Source of the DNA: Acidobacteriota bacterium
GTDB lineage: Bacteria > Acidobacteriota > Thermoanaerobaculia > Multivoradales > JAHEKO01
Assembly: GCA_006227875.1 (NCBI GenBank)
Contig: SBFI01000086.1
Coordinates: 1-10,457, forward strand
Reading direction: 5' to 3'
DNA: 10,457 nucleotides
Part shown: positions 1 through 7,324 of the stretch, piece after piece
Position numbering within the stretch: the first letter of the stretch is position 1
Layout: each line of letters starts with the position of its first letter
Program-made: the position numbers and the translations under genes
The notes under the pieces: model-generated
The model's input: the letters and a program-made list of their open reading frames with translations, nothing else
Told to the model about the DNA's origin: nothing
Database searches by the model: none

Positions 1-471
1 TTGCTTCAGGTCGACGATCTCGACTCTCTCGGGGTCTCTCGCCGGCTGCTCGTCGACCACGCGGTGCAGATCTGTCGGAGCATTCTGGCCGAGAGCCCGG
101 CAGCAAGGGGGGTATCCTCCTATGGAGGCTCTCTGACCCCTGATCGCCGCACCACCCCCACCTCGACAAGGCTCGAGGGTCTGCTGGCGGCGTTGGCGTT
201 CTTGCCGGCAGACGAGGCCGAGCTGCGGCGGGAGATGGAGACGGCCATCCATCAGGGAATCGCCTTTCTCGTCGGTGCACAGGTGCGCGCGGGCGAGCTG
301 GACGGAGCCATGCCGCGGGCGGCGCGCGCAAAGCGACAGCCCGGGTCGAGAAGGTTGCCATGGGAGGATCCCCGGGCCACCGAGGTACGAATCGACTACG
401 TCCAACATGCGTTGAGTGCCATGATCCGGTACCTCGAGGTCCTCGGGCCTGGCGGTGAAAGCTCGCAATGA
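1..471 (+). CDS. 3' end of an unidentified gene (C-terminal fragment, 156 codons in window)
   Basis: The frame is open from the first base and stops at TGA 469-471, so the gene very probably begins upstream of the window. The TTG at base 1 may just be an internal Leu codon. The visible part is soluble and helix-rich. It contains TPTSTRLEGLLAALAFLP (about residues 52-69), a segment with GIAFLVGAQ (86-94), and EVRIDYVQHALSAMIRYLE (about 127-145). Alternating helical segments of this kind resemble the C-terminal part of an alpha/alpha-toroid protein (squalene-cyclase-like or six-hairpin glycosidase-like), but this is only an impression of the fold. No catalytic motif is visible and I do not recognise the family. 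The last codons overlap the start of the next gene (ATGA), so the two are probably co-transcribed and translationally coupled. Confidence 0.7.
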   Translation: MLQVDDLDSLGVSRRLLVDHAVQICRSILAESPAARGVSSYGGSLTPDRRTTPTSTRLEGLLAALAFLPADEAELRREMETAIHQGIAFLVGAQVRAGELDGAMPRAARAKRQPGSRRLPWEDPRATEVRIDYVQHALSAMIRYLEVLGPGGESSQ

Positions 472-842
472 GGATTCTTAGAAGCGTGCTGGCCGTGCTG
501 GCCGGCTATCTGATGGCGGCGTTTACGGCCGGTACCGTCGGTGCGATGCTCTTCTCGACGGAGGCCATGCCGCCCCTGATGTTGCGTCTACTCCCGGGGT
601 TACTCTTTCTGATCGTCGGCGGTCTGGCCGCCGGTTATCTGGCCGGGGCGATTGCCCGCTGGGCGCCATTGGGTCACGCGGTCGTCGTCGCGGCGCTGGC
701 GGCGGTAGCCGCCTTGATGGCCTTGGCCGACCTCAGCACGCCCGAGCCGGGCTGGTTCTTGCTGCTGGGCACGGCCCTGGAGGCGCCGGCCGTGCTGCTC
801 GGAGGTGTTCTCACCTCGCGCGGCAGCCGCCCCGCTGAGTAG
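468..842 (+). CDS. Small integral membrane protein, four predicted helices, unknown function
   Basis: This 124-residue protein is almost entirely hydrophobic. Predicted membrane helices lie at about residues 6-26, 41-62, 69-87 and 95-115, with short polar loops and a polar C-terminal tail (SRGSRPAE). The ATG overlaps the stop of the preceding gene in an ATGA arrangement, which supports this start and suggests translational coupling. No catalytic or transport motif is visible. Glycines and alanines are spaced along the helices (for example GGLAAGYLAGAIA at about 51-63), which fits close helix packing. It resembles the many short inner-membrane proteins of unknown function annotated only as hypothetical. 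The gene 39 nt downstream encodes a DinB-type protein, and nothing in the context fixes a role. Confidence 0.75.
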   Translation: MRILRSVLAVLAGYLMAAFTAGTVGAMLFSTEAMPPLMLRLLPGLLFLIVGGLAAGYLAGAIARWAPLGHAVVVAALAAVAALMALADLSTPEPGWFLLLGTALEAPAVLLGGVLTSRGSRPAE

Positions 843-881
843 CCGGATGCCCCGTGGTCTTCGACAAAGTGTGAGGTGAAA

Positions 882-1412
882 ATGAAGTTCGATCTCGATG
901 ACGGAATCGCTGTCCTGACCCGAACCCCGTCGGTACTGAGGGCTTTTATCGAGGGTCTGCCGCCCGACTGGGTCGAAAGCAACGAGGGACCCGAGACCTG
1001 GAGCGCCTTCGATATCGTGGGTCATCTGATCCACGGCGAGCGGACCGACTGGATCTCGAGGACCCGGATTCTCCTCGAGCACGGAACCGACAGGCCTTTC
1101 GAGCCCTTCGACCGCTTCGCCCAGTTCGAGGCCAGCAAGGGCAAGAGCATGGCCGAGCTACTCGAGGAGTTCGCTGTTCTGCGGGAGAGGAATCTGGAGA
1201 CGCTGCGCGAGATGAATCTGAGCGCCGAGGATTTCGACAAAGAGGGGATGCACCCCGAGCTCGGAAAGGTAACTCTGCGCGAGCTGCTGGCGACCTGGGT
1301 CACCCACGATCTGGGTCACCTCGCCCAGATTGCCCGGGCGATGGCGAAGCAATACGGCGACGAGGTCGGCCCCTGGGGCGCCTACCTGCCGATACTCGGT
1401 AAGTCTTCTTAG
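882..1412 (+). CDS. DinB/YfiT-superfamily putative metal-dependent enzyme
   Basis: The 176-residue protein looks like the DinB/YfiT four-helix-bundle superfamily, whose members bind a divalent metal through three histidines and include thiol transferases (bacillithiol or mycothiol type). The motif FDIVGHLIHGE (His48 and His51 from the ATG used here) matches the first metal-site helix. THDLGHLAQI (His142 and His146) matches the C-terminal HxxxH helix. The WSAFDIVGHL context and the length are typical of the DinB_2 subgroup. I chose ATG 882 because AGG 874-876 lies about 5 nt upstream. An in-frame GTG at 876 would add only two residues. The substrate cannot be deduced. It sits in a same-strand run of small genes with 39-nt and 29-nt gaps, consistent with an operon. 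The family call is fairly secure; the function is not. Confidence 0.85.
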   Translation: MKFDLDDGIAVLTRTPSVLRAFIEGLPPDWVESNEGPETWSAFDIVGHLIHGERTDWISRTRILLEHGTDRPFEPFDRFAQFEASKGKSMAELLEEFAVLRERNLETLREMNLSAEDFDKEGMHPELGKVTLRELLATWVTHDLGHLAQIARAMAKQYGDEVGPWGAYLPILGKSS

Positions 1413-1441
1413 CATCGACAGGGTTCGCTCGAGGAGGCTCC

Positions 1442-1819
1442 ATGAACTTCTATTTCATTACGTCGGCTCTGATCCTGATCGTGATCGGCATCTCGCATTC
1501 GTTGCTCGGGGAGCGCCTGGTCCTCGGTCCCCTGTCGCGCAGCTCGGATCTGCCAAAGCTTCTCGGCAGCGGCGCCTTCATGCGCCGGACTCTGCGGTTT
1601 ACCTGGCATGTCACGACGGTGCTGCTGGTGGCGGTGGCGGGTGTGCTGCTGATTCTGGCCGACCCTTCTTCCATCACCTCTCTCGAGGGGATACCCCGCA
1701 GCCTTGCCTTGGCCTGTCTAGTCTGTGCACTGATCTCCGGTCTCACCACTCGCGGCCGACATTTCTCCTGGTTTCTCTTTCTGGCTGCCGCTGTCACCGC
1801 ATGGCTGGGTGCCGGGTAG
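1442..1819 (+). CDS. Small four-helix membrane protein with conserved SHSxxGE motif
   Basis: This 125-residue integral membrane protein has predicted helices at about residues 5-22, 55-73, 86-101 and 107-122. A strong Shine-Dalgarno sequence (GAGGAGG, 1431-1437) lies 4 nt before the ATG. Helix 1 ends in GISHSLLGERLVLGPL (His19, Glu24) and helix 2 starts with RFTWHVTT (Arg52, Trp55, His56). Polar residues at helix ends, HSxxGE followed by R-x-x-WH, recur from memory in a widespread family of short hypothetical membrane proteins of unknown function. The two histidines could bind a metal or a haem, but that is speculation. The gene lies 29 nt after the DinB-like gene and 22 nt before the histidine phosphatase gene, so co-transcription is likely. 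Confidence 0.8.
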   Translation: MNFYFITSALILIVIGISHSLLGERLVLGPLSRSSDLPKLLGSGAFMRRTLRFTWHVTTVLLVAVAGVLLILADPSSITSLEGIPRSLALACLVCALISGLTTRGRHFSWFLFLAAAVTAWLGAG

Positions 1820-1841
1820 TGGTCGGCCCGGGGCGAACCCG

Positions 1842-2426
1842 ATGACCGTGCTCTATCTGGTTCGTCACGCCCACGCGTCGTGGAGCCTGGACGACGCTCG
1901 GCCGCTGTCATCCGCGGGCGAGAAGGCGGCCGCGCGGGTGGCGGAGTTGCTGGGGTCCCGGTCACTGGCGGCGATCCATGCGAGCACCGAGAGACGGGCC
2001 CGCCAGACCGTCGAGCCGCTAGCTGAGCAAAAAGGTCTGCCGATTCACCCCGAGGACGGGCTGCGCGAGCGCCGGCTGATGGATGCCGAGATCGCCGATT
2101 TCCGGGCGGCGGTCGAGCGTACCTGGGATGAGCCGGACTTCGCCTTTCCCGGTGGTGAGTCGAATACCGCGGCCCAGCGACGGGGCCTGGAGGTGGTGCG
2201 GCGAGTCGTGGCAGATCACCCCGACGGTGAGGTGGTGCTGGGCACCCACGGGAATCTGCTGGCGCTCGTACTCCAGCACTTCGATCCCAAGGTCGGCTTC
2301 GACTTCTGGGAGTCGTTGACGATGCCGGACATCATCCGGCTCGAGGTCGAAGGAGAGGAGATCAAAGGCTGGAAACGGGTCTGGGTGGCGCCGCCCGCGG
2401 TGGAGTCGAGCGCTCCCAGCGTGTAA
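1842..2426 (+). CDS. Histidine phosphatase superfamily protein (phosphoglycerate mutase/SixA-like)
   Basis: The 194-residue protein carries the histidine-phosphatase signature. LVRHAHASW contains the RHA catalytic motif (Arg8, His9, the expected phospho-acceptor). ASTERRARQT (47-56) matches the SxxxRARQT phosphate-pocket segment. Glu76 in LRERRL is a candidate general acid, and GTHGN contains the second catalytic His136. The family dephosphorylates small molecules or phosphohistidine proteins in the cytoplasm. The short compact form with RHA rather than RHG recalls SixA and related phosphatases, but the GGES element (104-107) is closer to cobalamin- or phosphoglycerate-phosphatase-like members. 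The substrate is unknown. ATG 1842 places the RHA motif at the usual distance from the N terminus; an in-frame GTG at 1809 would overlap the previous gene and add 11 unlikely residues. Confidence 0.88.
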   Translation: MTVLYLVRHAHASWSLDDARPLSSAGEKAAARVAELLGSRSLAAIHASTERRARQTVEPLAEQKGLPIHPEDGLRERRLMDAEIADFRAAVERTWDEPDFAFPGGESNTAAQRRGLEVVRRVVADHPDGEVVLGTHGNLLALVLQHFDPKVGFDFWESLTMPDIIRLEVEGEEIKGWKRVWVAPPAVESSAPSV

Positions 2427-2485
2427 GCTTGCCTCAGAAATCCGAGTTCGACTCTCGTACGAAGACTCATCAGGGAGGAAGACTG

Positions 2486-3154
2486 ATGAAGATGCATCTG
2501 ACCCGCACCGGAGTGTTTCTGCTGGCGATCCAGCTGCTTTTGCCGATGACCTTGTTGGCCGCCGGCGGTTCTTCGGCGCCCGACGAAGACCCCCAACAGG
2601 AGGCGGCCGCGGCCTACAATCGAGGCCTCCGGCACCGGGACAAAGCCTGGGAATTCGAAAAGAAACTGGCGACCAAGTCCGAGGAAGCCGAGCGCGCCAA
2701 GCTCGAGGCCAAGATCGGCAAAGAGTACGGTAAGGCGATCGACGCCTTTCGCGCGGCGACCGAGGCCAATCCAAAGATGCACCAGGCCTACAGCAGTCTG
2801 GGATATGCACTGCGCAAGACCGGCGACTACACGGCGTCACTCGCGGCCTACAACCAGGCCCTCGAGTTGGAGCCGAGCTACAGCGAGGCGATCGAGTATC
2901 GGGGTGAGGCCTTCCTGGGGCTCAACCGTATCGAAGATGCAAAGGAGGCCTACCTGGAGCTCTTCCGGTCCGATCGCGCGCGAGCCGACGAGCTGATGGA
3001 GGCGATGAAGAACTGGGTAGGGGAGCGGACCGCCGAGCCGGGTGGCGTCAACCCCGCCGAGCTGCAGAAGTTCTCGGCCTGGGTCGAAGAGCGCGCGGCC
3101 ATCGCCAAGCAGACGGCAAGCCTCGTCGAGGCCTCGGACAGAACGTGGGATTGA
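2486..3154 (+). CDS. Secreted TPR-repeat protein
   Basis: From ATG 2486 the product is 222 residues, with GGGAGGA (2473-2479) as ribosome binding site about 6 nt upstream. Residues 1-26 form a signal peptide: a basic start, a hydrophobic core around FLLAIQLLLPMTLLAA, and a likely cut near AAG/GSS. A charged, possibly coiled-coil stretch (about 50-82) interrupts a first repeat unit. Two clear TPR units follow: about 98-131 (AYSSLGYALRKTGDYTASLAAYNQAL, given here as the pattern Y-x3-GYAL then A-x2-AYNQAL) and 132-165 (AIEYRGEAF, DAKEAYLELF). TPRs mediate protein-protein binding, so this is probably a periplasmic scaffold or adaptor. The next gene, an outer-membrane barrel on the opposite strand, may be unrelated. 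The partner is unknown. Confidence 0.85.
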   Translation: MKMHLTRTGVFLLAIQLLLPMTLLAAGGSSAPDEDPQQEAAAAYNRGLRHRDKAWEFEKKLATKSEEAERAKLEAKIGKEYGKAIDAFRAATEANPKMHQAYSSLGYALRKTGDYTASLAAYNQALELEPSYSEAIEYRGEAFLGLNRIEDAKEAYLELFRSDRARADELMEAMKNWVGERTAEPGGVNPAELQKFSAWVEERAAIAKQTASLVEASDRTWD

Positions 3155-3168
3155 CGGTCCGCGGTTAC

Positions 3169-3888
3169 TTAGAAGCTCCAGGAGCCACCGACCCGGACAT
3201 CCCAGCCCGAGAGATCGAGCGTACCCAGGCCTTCGAAGTCACCGCCGAGGCTGACGCTTGCGCCCTGCCAGCGTCCCTCGGTGAAGATCGACCAGTTTCG
3301 TGACAGCGGAAAGTCGAGCCCGAACTGGCCATACCAGTTGAAGGTGCCGCCGTCATCGACAAAAGTGGCTGAGAAGATCTCGGGGAAGAACACGGAGAAA
3401 TCGATGAACTCACCCGACTCCTCGAGCTCCCATGCCAGATAGCCGCCGCCGAAGCCGGCATAGGGCACGACCGCAGAAGTCCGCGGCAGGAACTCCCACA
3501 GCAGACCGACGTTGAAGGTGGCGGTGCTCAGAGTGGTGGTGTGGATGATCTCGCCGCCAAACTCATCGACAAAATCGAGATAGAACTGATCAGTGCTGCC
3601 TTCGTAGAAGCTGGACGAGACCACCAGCGACATACGTGGGCTGAGGCGGTACAGATAGTCGAAGCCGAAGACTGCGTCTCCGAAGTCGCTGGTGCTGCCG
3701 GTGAACTCCCGAAAGGTATCGTGCCAGTAGTCGGAGCTGCCGCTGGGTCGGAAGTAGCCGACCTCGAAGCGCAGGACGTTGCGCTCGGTGACCGGACGGC
3801 TATAGACCTTGGGCGGCTGCGCCCAGGCGATGCCGCCAAGGGCGAAGAACCCGAGGACGATGAGAACCGACGATCGTATGCTTTGCAT
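3169..3888 (-). CDS. Putative outer-membrane beta-barrel protein
   Basis: The 239-residue protein starts with a signal peptide (MQSIRSSVLIVLGFFALGG then IAWA/Q, cut near residue 23). The mature part is rich in alternating aromatic and polar residues, as in LRFEVGYFRP, FNVGLLWEFLP and FNWYGQFGLDF, which suggests about eight amphipathic strands. It ends in GGSWSF, and a C-terminal Phe is the usual recognition signal for BAM-assisted insertion. This resembles small outer-membrane barrels of the OmpA-N/OmpW-like 'outer membrane protein beta-barrel domain' type, with no OmpA peptidoglycan-binding domain. The ribosome binding site is weak (GGG about 5 nt upstream), but the signal peptide fixes the start. 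The gene converges on the TPR gene with a 14-bp gap and is divergent from ispH. The specific function is unknown. Confidence 0.82.
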   Translation of the reverse strand: MQSIRSSVLIVLGFFALGGIAWAQPPKVYSRPVTERNVLRFEVGYFRPSGSSDYWHDTFREFTGSTSDFGDAVFGFDYLYRLSPRMSLVVSSSFYEGSTDQFYLDFVDEFGGEIIHTTTLSTATFNVGLLWEFLPRTSAVVPYAGFGGGYLAWELEESGEFIDFSVFFPEIFSATFVDDGGTFNWYGQFGLDFPLSRNWSIFTEGRWQGASVSLGGDFEGLGTLDLSGWDVRVGGSWSF

Positions 3889-4030
3889 GGCGACCCAACG
3901 CTCATCCTGCTACCGTCTAGAGCAACCTCGATGCCAGCAGCGATCTGACCTGTATGGTGACCCGGATCGGCAACGGAAGAGGCGAAAAGGGCTGGATTTG
4001 CCCTGTTTCGAGGACGGCAGCGTGCACTTC

Positions 4031-4058
4031 TCGGCACGGTTCCACGGACTGCTAGAAT
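4031..4058 (+). promoter_or_regulatory. Possible sigma70 promoter for the ispH-pta-purD operon
   Basis: TCGGCA (4031-4036) and TAGAAT (4053-4058) are separated by 16 bp and together match 9 of 12 consensus positions. They lie in the divergent region before ispH. Initiation about 7 nt after the -10 would fall near 4065, leaving a leader of only about 10 nt that starts at the GAGG ribosome binding site (4065-4068). That very short leader is a reason for caution. I found no convincing promoter for the divergent outer-membrane gene in the rest of 3889-4074. Confidence 0.3.
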
Positions 4059-4074
4059 CGCCAGCGAGGCATTG

Positions 4075-4944
4075 ATGAAAATCAAACGCGCGGAGAAGTA
4101 CGGCTTCTGCGCCGGTGTGCGCATCGCCGACAAGAAGGTGAAGAAATTCGCCGAGCTGGGTGGCCGGGACGGGCAGATCCTCGGTCAGGTGGTCCACAAC
4201 GAGCGAGTCGTGGACGAGATGGAGAGTCTCGGCGTGCCGACGATCGACTCCCTCGAAGAGGCGGTGTCGGGAACCATCGTCTTCTCCGCCCATGGTGTGC
4301 CGCCCTCGTTCCACTCGACGGCTCAAGATCGGGGTCTAAAGGTGCTGGACACCACCTGTCCCTTTGTCTACGACATCCACGAAGAGGCCGATCGAGCGGT
4401 GGCTCGGGGTGGGCATCTGGTTTTTATCGGGGAGCCCCACCACCGAGAGGTCATCGGCTACACCCACGATCGCGATCCCGAGACCTACCACATCCTCACC
4501 ACTCTCGAGGAGGCGGAGCAGGTCGACTGGAGTAGCTACCCCGAGCTCAAGATCCTCTTTCAGACCACCCTCAACGCCGAGGAGTACGAGGATGTGGTGC
4601 GCTACATCGAGTCGAAGGCCCGCAAGGCCGAGCGCGCCGACACCATCTGCTACGCCACCAAAGAGAATCAGGACGCGGCCCGGGAGCTGTGTAGCGATCC
4701 GGAAATCGGGCTGATACTGATCATCGGTGGTACCCAGAGCGCCAACACCCGGCATCTCTGGGAGCTGTGTCGGGAGCACAAGCCTTCCTATCTGGTGCAC
4801 AGCCCCGAGGACGTGCAGCCCGAGTGGCTCGAAGAGGTCGAGACCGTGGGGGTGACGGCCGGTGCCTCCACCCCCGACTATGTGATCGAAGAGGTCGAGG
4901 AACAGGTCAGAAAGCTCGCGGCTCTCCATGCCCCCGCTTCCTGA
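4075..4944 (+). CDS. ispH: 4-hydroxy-3-methylbut-2-enyl diphosphate reductase (IspH/LytB)
   Basis: IspH is the last enzyme of the MEP pathway. It reduces HMBPP to isopentenyl and dimethylallyl diphosphate in the cytoplasm, using a [4Fe-4S] cluster. The 289-residue product has the three cluster cysteines in family context: GFCAGV (Cys12), LDTTCPFV (Cys95) and TICYATKENQ (Cys192). Substrate-binding residues are also recognisable: VVHNERVV (His41), SAHGV (His73), GEPHHREVIG (His123 and Glu125), QTTL (Thr165), SAN (Ser222 and Asn224) and TAGAS (Ser265). The length fits the family. ATG 4075 has GAGG 6 nt upstream; a TTG at 4072 is possible but adds one residue only. The 3' end overlaps pta by 17 nt. 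Identification is secure. Confidence 0.98.
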   Translation: MKIKRAEKYGFCAGVRIADKKVKKFAELGGRDGQILGQVVHNERVVDEMESLGVPTIDSLEEAVSGTIVFSAHGVPPSFHSTAQDRGLKVLDTTCPFVYDIHEEADRAVARGGHLVFIGEPHHREVIGYTHDRDPETYHILTTLEEAEQVDWSSYPELKILFQTTLNAEEYEDVVRYIESKARKAERADTICYATKENQDAARELCSDPEIGLILIIGGTQSANTRHLWELCREHKPSYLVHSPEDVQPEWLEEVETVGVTAGASTPDYVIEEVEEQVRKLAALHAPAS

Positions 4945-5944
4945 GAGGCTGGTGTCCGATCCCCTTGCATCCCTCTACCGCCGCGTGCGTGGGCGCTCAC
5001 TACGCATCGGTCTGCCCGAAAGTGAAGATCCGCGGGTGCTCGAGGCCGCACTGAAGGCGGAACGGACGGGTATATGCCGGGCTCATCTCATCGGCTCACG
5101 CTCCCGCGCGATCTCCGCCGCCGAAGAGGCGGGTCTGCCTACCGACATCGAGGTTCACGACCCGGCCGACGATCCCGAGATCGAGAATCTGAAGCAGCGT
5201 CTGGCCAGCTACCTCCGACCGCGGGGTGTCGCCGACGACGAGATCGAGCGCTGTGCCTTGAGCCCGCTCTACTACGCGGGGCTGCTGGTGGACTCGGGAC
5301 GGCTGGACGGAGCAGTCTTGGGAGCGGTCGCCACCACGGCCGAAGTGCTGAGGGTGGCCCTGCGCACGGTCGGGATGCGCCCGGGTCTCAAGATGGTCTC
5401 CTCCTGCTTCCTGATGGCCTTCTCCGATGGGCGCCGGCTGATCTACAGCGACGGTGGTGTGGTACCCGATCCCGACGCCGACGAGCTGGCGGACATCGCC
5501 GAAGCGGCAGCCGAAAGCTGCCGGGTACTGCTCGAGGAGGAGCCGCGGGTGGCGCTGCTGTCGTTTTCGACCAAGGGGAGCGCCGAACATCCGCGGGTCG
5601 AAAAAGTCCGGCATGCACTGGAGATCTTGCACCGGCGAGAGGTAAAGTTCGCAGTGGACGGTGAGCTTCAGGGAGATGCGGCTCTGGTGCCGGAGGTTGC
5701 CGGTCAGAAAGCACCCGGCAGCCCAGTGGCGGGACAGGCGAATGTGCTGGTCTTCCCGGATCTGGATGCCGGTAACATCGCCTACAAGCTCACCGAGCGA
5801 CTGGCAGGAGCACGGGCGGTCGGCCCATTGCTCCAGGGGCTCGATGGGTCCATCAACGATTTATCCCGAGGATGCTCCGCAAGGGATATCCTCGATGTCA
5901 TGACGGTGACCGCGGTGACGGCATTGGAGCGAGGTGAGGCATGA
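4928..5944 (+). CDS. pta: Phosphate acetyltransferase
   Basis: Pta interconverts acetyl-CoA plus phosphate with acetyl phosphate plus CoA, linking central metabolism to acetate and ATP. The 338-residue protein has only the catalytic PTA_PTB domain, without the DRTGG/N-terminal regulatory part of long Pta forms. Family landmarks are LGAVATTAEVLRVALRTVG (131-149), KMVSSCFLM (155-163), SFSTKGSAEHPRV (212-224), DGELQGDAALVPEVA (244-258) and GLDGSINDLSRG (304-315). Ser313, Arg314 and Asp320 correspond to the expected CoA-binding and catalytic residues. No acetate kinase gene lies in the window. The start is uncertain: ATG 4928 lies inside ispH and lacks a good ribosome binding site, whereas GTG 4952 has GAGAGG (4943-4948) only 3 nt upstream. 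The stop overlaps the purD start by ATGA. Confidence 0.95.
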   Translation: MPPLPERLVSDPLASLYRRVRGRSLRIGLPESEDPRVLEAALKAERTGICRAHLIGSRSRAISAAEEAGLPTDIEVHDPADDPEIENLKQRLASYLRPRGVADDEIERCALSPLYYAGLLVDSGRLDGAVLGAVATTAEVLRVALRTVGMRPGLKMVSSCFLMAFSDGRRLIYSDGGVVPDPDADELADIAEAAAESCRVLLEEEPRVALLSFSTKGSAEHPRVEKVRHALEILHRREVKFAVDGELQGDAALVPEVAGQKAPGSPVAGQANVLVFPDLDAGNIAYKLTERLAGARAVGPLLQGLDGSINDLSRGCSARDILDVMTVTAVTALERGEA

Positions 5945-7215
5945 AGGTACTGGTGGTTGGCGGTGGCGGCAGAGAGCATGCGATGTGTTGGAAGCTCCGT
6001 CAGAGCCCGCTTCTCGGGGAGCTCTTTTGTGCGCCCGGGAATCCGGGGATTGGGGAGGTGGCCGATTTGGTGCCGGTGTCCGCGGACGAGATCCAGAAGT
6101 TGGCCGATTTTGCCGCCGAGCTGAAGATCGACCTCACCGTGGTGGGTCCCGAGATGCCGCTGACTTTGGGGATTGCGGACGAGTTCGACCGCCGAGGTCT
6201 CCCCATCTTCGGGCCCCGCAAACGCGCTGCCGAGCTCGAAGGGAGCAAGGTCTTTGCCAAGACCTTCATGGAGCGGCACGGAATCCCGACCGCCGCCTTC
6301 GTCGTCGCCCACGATAGCGACGAGGCGGCCAAGGCGGCGCGGAAATTCGGCTACCCGGTGGTACTCAAGGCGGACGGATTGGCCGCCGGCAAGGGTGTCT
6401 TGATCCCCAAGAACGATGAAGAGCTGGACAAGGCGTTGAAGATGTTCTTCGACGAGCGCCGCTTCGGCGCCAGTGGCGATCGGGTCGTCGTCGAGGAGTG
6501 CCTCGTGGGTGAGGAAGTCTCCGCCATCGCCTTGAGTGACGGCAAGCACCTCATCCCCTTTGTGGCCAGCAAGGACTACAAGCGGATCGGTGAGGACGAC
6601 ACCGGGCCCAACACCGGTGGGATGGGTGCTCACAGCCCGGCCGGGGTGCTGAACGTCGATCTGGGCAAGGGCATCTTGGATCAGGTGATGCGGCCGATGA
6701 TCTCGGGTCTGGCGGAAGAGAACCGGACCTTTGTCGGCGTCCTCTACGCCGGCCTCATGTTGACCGAAGACGGCGTCAAAGTTCTCGAGTTCAACGTGCG
6801 CTTTGGGGATCCGGAGACCCAGCCCCTGATGTTGCGTCTGGAGGACGATCTGTTGCCAGTTCTGGCCGCGGGGGCCGCCGGTGGCTTCAACGGCCAGCGG
6901 CTCCACTTCCGCAAGGAGGCGGCCGCCTGCATCGTGCTGGCCAGCGCCGGCTACCCGGGAACGCCCAAGATGGGTGAGACGATCTCGGGGATCGAGAAGG
7001 CCAGGGAGCACGAAGGGGTAGAGGTCTTCCACGCCGGGACAGCGACCATGGAGGGCAAGGTGGTCAGCGCCGGCGGTCGCGTGCTCAATGTCTGCGCCAC
7101 CGGGCCGGAGCTGCGCGATGCCCTCAAGCGAGCCTACGATGCGGCCGGGGAGATCCACTGGCCGAGCAAGTTTCTGCGGCGTGACATCGGCAAGCGAATC
7201 CTCACCCGCAGCTAG
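5941..7215 (+). CDS. purD: Phosphoribosylamine-glycine ligase (GAR synthetase)
   Basis: PurD joins 5-phosphoribosylamine and glycine using ATP, the second step of de novo purine synthesis. The 424-residue product has the normal monofunctional bacterial length. It opens with the N-domain glycine-rich loop VGGGGREHAMCWKL (6-19), then GPEMPL (69-74) and LEGSKVFAKTFM (99-110). The ATP-grasp core follows: PVVLKADGLAAGKGV (139-153), VVVEECLVGEEVS (182-194), SKDYKRIGEDDTGPNTGGMG (210-229) and FNVRFGDPETQ (284-294) with the metal-binding Glu/Asn residues. ATP-grasp and C domains are complete and no frameshift is seen. The ATG overlaps the pta stop (ATGA), so translation is probably coupled. It is the last gene of the ispH-pta-purD block. 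No terminator hairpin is visible after it; the next promoter begins 18 nt downstream. Confidence 0.98.
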   Translation: MKVLVVGGGGREHAMCWKLRQSPLLGELFCAPGNPGIGEVADLVPVSADEIQKLADFAAELKIDLTVVGPEMPLTLGIADEFDRRGLPIFGPRKRAAELEGSKVFAKTFMERHGIPTAAFVVAHDSDEAAKAARKFGYPVVLKADGLAAGKGVLIPKNDEELDKALKMFFDERRFGASGDRVVVEECLVGEEVSAIALSDGKHLIPFVASKDYKRIGEDDTGPNTGGMGAHSPAGVLNVDLGKGILDQVMRPMISGLAEENRTFVGVLYAGLMLTEDGVKVLEFNVRFGDPETQPLMLRLEDDLLPVLAAGAAGGFNGQRLHFRKEAAACIVLASAGYPGTPKMGETISGIEKAREHEGVEVFHAGTATMEGKVVSAGGRVLNVCATGPELRDALKRAYDAAGEIHWPSKFLRRDIGKRILTRS

Positions 7216-7233
7216 CAGTCACTTCACATCGCG

Positions 7234-7262
7234 TTGACATCGCTCAGGGCCGTTGCCATAAT
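7234..7262 (+). promoter_or_regulatory. Strong sigma70-type promoter upstream of ricT
   Basis: TTGACA (7234-7239) is a perfect -35 box and CATAAT (7257-7262) a 5/6 -10 box, with the optimal 17-bp spacer. It is the best promoter match in the window. Transcription should start near A7269, giving a leader of about 128 nt before the ricT ATG. The -10 box sits in an 11-bp perfect palindrome, GCCATAATGGC (7255-7265). That could be a binding half-site for a regulator or simply chance. Confidence 0.8.
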
Positions 7263-7299
7263 GGCGCGAGAAAGCCCGAGCCAAGGTTCCTGTCCCCGT

Positions 7300-7324
7300 C
7301 TCGAGGCCCCAAGGGCTCACCGAG
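7300..7324 (+). other. Possible stem-loop in the ricT 5' leader
   Basis: In the predicted leader, CTCG (7300-7303) can pair with CGAG (7321-7324). Inside it, GGCCC (7305-7309) can pair with GGGCT (7313-7317, one G-U pair) around a triloop, with a small internal loop between the two stems. No U-run follows, so it is not an intrinsic terminator. It may be a structured leader element, and the pairing is modest. No riboswitch family is recognised in 7269-7396. Confidence 0.25.

Noticed and set aside
105..136. CCTCC-TAT-GGAGG inverted repeat in the first gene
   Set aside because: It is inside an open coding frame, has only 5-bp arms and no surrounding regulatory context.
572..6839. Identical 18-bp string GCCCCTGATGTTGCGTCT at 572-589 and 6822-6839
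   Set aside because: Both copies encode PLMLRL in unrelated proteins; in PurD this is a conserved segment. Flanks differ, so it is most likely chance plus shared codon preference.
5782..7158. 458-codon open frame on the minus strand opposite pta and purD
   Set aside because: It lies entirely antisense to two secure enzyme genes, has no recognisable domain, and is explained by the codon bias of high-GC genes leaving the opposite strand open.
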